From NCBI GenBank assembly GCA_900468535.1, contig UBTY01000061.1, forward strand, positions 1 through 64,000: a stretch of 64,000 bases of DNA. The letters are read 5' to 3'. This stretch comes from Hyphomicrobiales bacterium. GTDB taxonomy: Bacteria; Pseudomonadota; Alphaproteobacteria; Rhizobiales; Rhizobiaceae. A program made the translations under genes and the position numbers. Every line of letters starts with the position of its first letter. Position 1 is the stretch's first letter. Below, one piece after another: positions 60,849 through 64,000 of this stretch. The notes beneath the pieces are model-generated. The model searched no databases and was not told the DNA's origin. It saw nothing but the letters and a program-made list of their open reading frames with translations.

Positions 60849-61538
60849 ATGCCTCTCGTTCTGTACGGCCATCCCCTCGCCTCCTTTTGCCACAAAGTCC
60901 TGATTGCGCTCTACGAAAGCGGCACCGCATTCGAGAACAAGCTTGTCGATCTCGCCAACGAGGATTCCCGAGCCGACTTTCTCTCGCTCTGGCCGGTCGG
61001 CAAGATGCCGATGCTGCGCGACGACGCCCGCAACCGCACGGTTCCGGAAACGACGATCATTATCGAGTACCTCGATCTGCATTATCCCGGTGCGCAGCGG
61101 CTTCTGCCATTGGAGGATGGTGATGCCCTGCAGGTCAGGCTGTGGGATCGCTTCTTCGATCTTTACGTGCAGACGCCGATGCAGAAGATCGTCGGCGACA
61201 CGCTGCGGCCCGATGGAGCAAAGGACCCGCATGGCGTTGCCGAGGCACGCACGACGCTGGAGACAGCCTACGACATGATCGAAGCCCAGCTCGGCGCAAA
61301 GGCCTGGGTCTGCGGCGACAGCTTCACCATGGCCGATTGCGCGGCCGCTCCGGCTCTCTTCTACGCCGAAACGCTGGTGCCGTTTGGCGATGCCCGTCCG
61401 CTTCTGAAGGCCTACTACGAACGGCTGCTCGCGCGACCGTCCTTTGCGCGGGTTCTGGAAGAAGCAATGCCCTACTTCCGCTTCTACCCTTACCGCGACA
61501 ACCTGCCCCCTCGGTTCCGGCCGGATGCCGCAACCTGA
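60849..61538 (+). CDS. Glutathione S-transferase
   Basis: A 229-residue two-domain GST. The N-terminal thioredoxin-fold half has VLYGHPLASFCHKVLIAL (possible catalytic Ser/Cys) and the conserved cis-Pro/PET motif as GKMPMLRDD...VPETTII; the C-terminal helical half has GDSFTMADCAAAPAL (N-capping box). Substrate unknown. It heads a cluster with an ArsR regulator (overlap TGATG) and an SRPBCC protein. Confidence 0.93.
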   Translation: MPLVLYGHPLASFCHKVLIALYESGTAFENKLVDLANEDSRADFLSLWPVGKMPMLRDDARNRTVPETTIIIEYLDLHYPGAQRLLPLEDGDALQVRLWDRFFDLYVQTPMQKIVGDTLRPDGAKDPHGVAEARTTLETAYDMIEAQLGAKAWVCGDSFTMADCAAAPALFYAETLVPFGDARPLLKAYYERLLARPSFARVLEEAMPYFRFYPYRDNLPPRFRPDAAT

Positions 61539-61870
61539 TGACGACAAGCGACACCGGCCTGGATCGCCTCTTTCACGCACTGTCCGACCGCAGCCGGCGC
61601 GGCATGGTCGACCGGTTGGGCCGTGGGCCTGCTTCCGTTTCGGAACTCGCCGCGCCACAGGCCATGGCGCTTCCGGCCGCCATGAAACATCTGGCGGTGC
61701 TGGAAGAAAGCGGCCTCGTTGCCTCGCGCAAGGTCGGGCGTGTCAGGACCTATCATCTGCGCAAGGAAGCGCTCGGCAATCTCGAGCGCTGGCTCGCCGC
61801 CCACAAGGAAGGATGGAACCGAACCTTCGACCGATTGGAAGAGTTCCTTTCCCGAGACGAAACGGAGTGA
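61538..61870 (+). CDS. ArsR-family transcriptional regulator
   Basis: A 110-residue winged-helix regulator of the ArsR/HTH_20 type without metal-binding cysteine motifs. Helix-turn-helix residues are PAAMKHLAVLEESGLVASRKVGRVRTY. Its ATG overlaps the GST stop (TGATG). Regulators of this subgroup are often encoded next to SRPBCC/AHSA1 proteins, as here; the likely targets are the inverted repeats upstream of the GST gene. Confidence 0.9.
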   Translation: MTTSDTGLDRLFHALSDRSRRGMVDRLGRGPASVSELAAPQAMALPAAMKHLAVLEESGLVASRKVGRVRTYHLRKEALGNLERWLAAHKEGWNRTFDRLEEFLSRDETE

Positions 61871-61876
61871 TCTGGA

Positions 61877-62353
61877 ATGAAGACGCGTTCTACCGACCAT
61901 GCCACCTTCGTGATCGAGCGCGACCTGCGCGCACCTGTCGGACGAGCCTTTGCGGCCTGGGCCGACCCGCGGGCCAAGCGGCAATGGTTTGCCTGCCACG
62001 ACAATTGGGTTTCGCTCGAATACGACCTGGATTTTCGGGTTGCCGGCGCAGAGGTCAACCGCGTCGCCGATGCGGACGGCGTCGTCCATGCCTATGACGC
62101 CCGCTATCTCGACATCGTCCCCGACGCCCGCATCATCTACGCCTATGACATGAAACTCGGCGATAACAGGATTTCCGCATCGCTCGCGACCGTAACCTTC
62201 CGGCCAACGCCGCAGGGAACGACCATGACCTTCACCGAGCAGGTGGTCTTTCTCGACGGCTACACCGACGACGGATCGCGTCGCCAGGGCACCGAGATCC
62301 TCATCGACAATGTCCAGGGGTTCATCGAACGCGAAAGCGAGATCGTGCACTAG
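61877..62353 (+). CDS. SRPBCC (AHSA1-like) domain protein
   Basis: A 158-residue START-like/SRPBCC protein of the activator-of-Hsp90 homologue type. The N-terminal ERDLRAPVGRAFAAWADP and mid-region FRVAGAEVNRV are characteristic; the fold usually binds small hydrophobic ligands. It follows the arsR gene by six bases, the commonly seen ArsR-SRPBCC pair. Function in these pairs is not established. Confidence 0.9.
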   Translation: MKTRSTDHATFVIERDLRAPVGRAFAAWADPRAKRQWFACHDNWVSLEYDLDFRVAGAEVNRVADADGVVHAYDARYLDIVPDARIIYAYDMKLGDNRISASLATVTFRPTPQGTTMTFTEQVVFLDGYTDDGSRRQGTEILIDNVQGFIERESEIVH

Positions 62354-62373
62354 CTTGTTCGGCGAAAGTCGCC

Positions 62374-63180
62374 TCAGGTTCCGAGAATTGCGTGCAGGAG
62401 CCGCCCTTCCAGCTCCGCCAGCTCAGGACTTCCGTGACGGCGCGGATGGGACTGCGGAATGGCAAGGTCGAGCGCGACCCGCCCTTCGTCGAGCACGATG
62501 ACCCGGTCGGCGAGGTGCACGGCCTCGCTGACGTCGTGGGTGACGAGCACGGCGGTAAACCCGAGCTCTCGCCACACCCGGCTCAACAACTGCTGCATGC
62601 TGATACGCGTCAACGCATCAAGCGCTCCGAGCGGTTCGTCGAGCGCGAGAACGCCCGGCTTGCTGACCAGCGCACGCGCAAGCGCAACGCGCTGCCGCTG
62701 CCCACCCGAGAGCCGCGCCGGCCATTCTGCGGCCTTCTCCGCCAACTGAACTTCCTCAAGAGCAGCGAGCGCGCGGGAACGCGCCTCCCGCTTGTCGACG
62801 CCCTCACCCAGGCCGACAGCCACGTTGTCGGCAACGGTCAGCCAGGGAAGCAATCTCGGCTCCTGAAAGACGATACGGGCGCTCTCGCGGGCGCTGCTCC
62901 GGCTGTCGAACGCAAGCTCGCCTGCCGTCGGCTGATCGAGGCCCATCAGGATCCGCAGCAGCGTGCTCTTGCCACAACCGCTCTTGCCGATGACAGCGAC
63001 GAACTGGCCCGCCGGGATATGCAGGCTGATGCCGCGGAGCACGCGGTTGCCGCCGAAACTCTTTTCCAATCCCTTGAGAGTGATGGCGACGGCGCCGGTT
63101 TGGACAGCAGCCGTCGGTCGGGCACCGTATTCGGCCTCTTCCGCCGACTCCTGAAAACGTTCCTGCATCACGAAAGCCAT
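62374..63180 (-). CDS. ABC transporter ATP-binding protein, SsuB-like
   Basis: A 268-residue ATPase of the nitrate/sulfonate/taurine family. Walker A is GKSGCGKST, the signature motif LSGGQRQR, Walker B VLALDEPLGALD, and the switch histidine VTHDVSE. It resembles SsuB (aliphatic sulfonate uptake), but taurine or other related substrates are possible. It lies 15 bases downstream of the SsuC-like permease gene, and converges on the SRPBCC gene. Confidence 0.88.
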   Translation of the reverse strand: MAFVMQERFQESAEEAEYGARPTAAVQTGAVAITLKGLEKSFGGNRVLRGISLHIPAGQFVAVIGKSGCGKSTLLRILMGLDQPTAGELAFDSRSSARESARIVFQEPRLLPWLTVADNVAVGLGEGVDKREARSRALAALEEVQLAEKAAEWPARLSGGQRQRVALARALVSKPGVLALDEPLGALDALTRISMQQLLSRVWRELGFTAVLVTHDVSEAVHLADRVIVLDEGRVALDLAIPQSHPRRHGSPELAELEGRLLHAILGT

Positions 63181-63195
63181 CAGAGCTCTCCCTTA

Positions 63196-63996
63196 CTAAG
63201 CGTAGACCGGGTTCCATTTCAGCGCGCGGCGTTCCAGCCAGCGCGCGATCACATCGGCGAGCTTGCCGAGCAGCGCATAGATCACCAGCGCCAACACCAC
63301 CACGTCGGTCATCATGAATTCGCGCGCATTGTTCGCCATATGGCCGATGCCCGACGATGCCGCGATCGACTCCGAGACGATGAGCGTCAGCCACATGATG
63401 CCGAGCGCATAGCGCAGCCCGACGAAGATCGAGGGCAGCGCGCCCGGAAAGATCACCTTCCGGAACAGCGTCCATCCGCTCATCCCATAGACCCGCCCCA
63501 TCTCGATCAGATCCCGATCGACGCTGCGAACGCCATGATAGGTGTTGAGATAGACGGGGAAGAGCACCCCGAGAGACGTCAGGAACAGCTTCGATTCCTC
63601 GCCTATACCGAACCAGAGGATGACGAGCGGGATCATTGCGAGGTGCGGAATTGTCCGCAGCATCTGCAGCGTCGTATCGGTCAGTTGCTCCGATAGCCTC
63701 GAGACACCGTTGGCGATCCCAAGCAGAAATCCGATCGAGCCGCCGACAAGCAGACCCGCAAAGGCACGCGCGGCGCTGACGAGAATATCGTGCGGAAGCT
63801 GGCCGCTCGACGTCGTCGACCAGAAGGCAACGGCAACATCGGCGGGCGACGGCATGATCCGGGAAGAAATCCACCCGGCCGACGAGGCGATCTGCCAGAC
63901 GGCAATGATTGCGACCGGCACGACGTAAGGCAACAGCTTTTCCCCTGCGGGAAGCGGAATGCGCAACGGCGCCTTGCGCGGCTTGCTCTGCGTCAC
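63196..63996 (-). CDS. ABC transporter permease, SsuC-like (start near window edge)
   Basis: A 266-residue membrane permease with about six helices and the EAA loop RVYGMSGWTLFRKVIFPGALPSIFVGLRY, typical of SsuC/TauC permeases. The apparent start is a GTG (63996), four bases from the right edge, so the true start may lie beyond the window. With the SsuB-like gene it forms the distal part of a sulfonate-type transporter operon whose binding-protein gene would be upstream. Confidence 0.85.
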   Translation of the reverse strand: MTQSKPRKAPLRIPLPAGEKLLPYVVPVAIIAVWQIASSAGWISSRIMPSPADVAVAFWSTTSSGQLPHDILVSAARAFAGLLVGGSIGFLLGIANGVSRLSEQLTDTTLQMLRTIPHLAMIPLVILWFGIGEESKLFLTSLGVLFPVYLNTYHGVRSVDRDLIEMGRVYGMSGWTLFRKVIFPGALPSIFVGLRYALGIMWLTLIVSESIAASSGIGHMANNAREFMMTDVVVLALVIYALLGKLADVIARWLERRALKWNPVYA

Positions 63997-64000
63997 ACTG

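Overview
The window reads as chromosomal DNA of an alphaproteobacterium in the Rhizobiaceae (Rhizobium/Agrobacterium group). Evidence: high-GC coding bias throughout; a giant apolipoprotein-like protein matching the growth pole ring protein (GPR/RgsE) of that family; a DksA with a reduced zinc finger; a glnB-glnA pair behind a sigma-54 promoter; a GTTC-N7-GTTC SOS box of the alphaproteobacterial LexA type; and a REP/RIME-like intergenic palindrome. Almost every gene is a recognisable core or conserved accessory gene. I see no prophage, insertion sequence, CRISPR array, rRNA or tRNA.

Layout. 1-4.7 kb: end of an unidentified gene, dksA (-), then sixA, a YcjX-type P-loop protein, its YcjF-type membrane partner and a secreted hypothetical protein. 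4.8-6.5 kb: folate operon folP-folB-folK (-). 6.6-8.4 kb: a DUF922 putative protease, a candidate small RNA, a [2Fe-2S] ferredoxin and an orphan HPt protein. 8.9-15.8 kb: the 2293-residue growth pole ring protein with ten in-register 132-bp repeats; a CtrA-type box lies in the shared upstream region. 15.9-20.3 kb: GFA protein, gyrA (-), marC. 20.3-24 kb: ssb and uvrA, divergent around a LexA box. 24-26.8 kb: GNAT, DUF72 and NAD(P)HX repair. 27-29 kb: glnB-glnA. 29.1-33 kb: hspQ, an IalB-like secreted protein, a YejA-like solute-binding protein and a FrnE-like DsbA protein. 33.2-39.3 kb: sdhE-mfd (-) and recG (+). 39.3-46.2 kb: an L,D-transpeptidase, a class II and a class I fumarase side by side, and a GGDEF protein. 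46.2-54.2 kb: an FMN-binding protein, an alpha/beta hydrolase divergent from a MarR regulator, LtrA, DUF971, moaA, SDR, a DMT exporter, mobA-mobB. 54.2-59.4 kb: an OmpA-family protein with a long Gln/Pro/Ala/Glu-rich repeat region, and an amino-acid ABC transporter (binding protein and two permeases, no ATPase gene here). 59.5-64 kb: usg, a methyltransferase, a GST-ArsR-SRPBCC cluster behind paired inverted repeats, and SsuB/SsuC-like transporter genes running to the right edge.

How the genes fit together. The window is rich in DNA maintenance (gyrA, ssb, uvrA, mfd, recG), nitrogen control (glnBA), folate and molybdenum-cofactor synthesis, and envelope or polar-growth functions (GPR, L,D-transpeptidase, OmpA protein). 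The best leads beyond routine annotation are: the repeat architecture of the growth pole protein and its possible CtrA control; a candidate trans-acting small RNA upstream of the ferredoxin gene; the side-by-side non-homologous fumarases; the GST-ArsR-SRPBCC unit with its duplicated operator-like sites; and the repeat-built OmpA protein. I found no clear previously undescribed multi-gene system. Promoter and operator calls are by eye against known consensus sequences.
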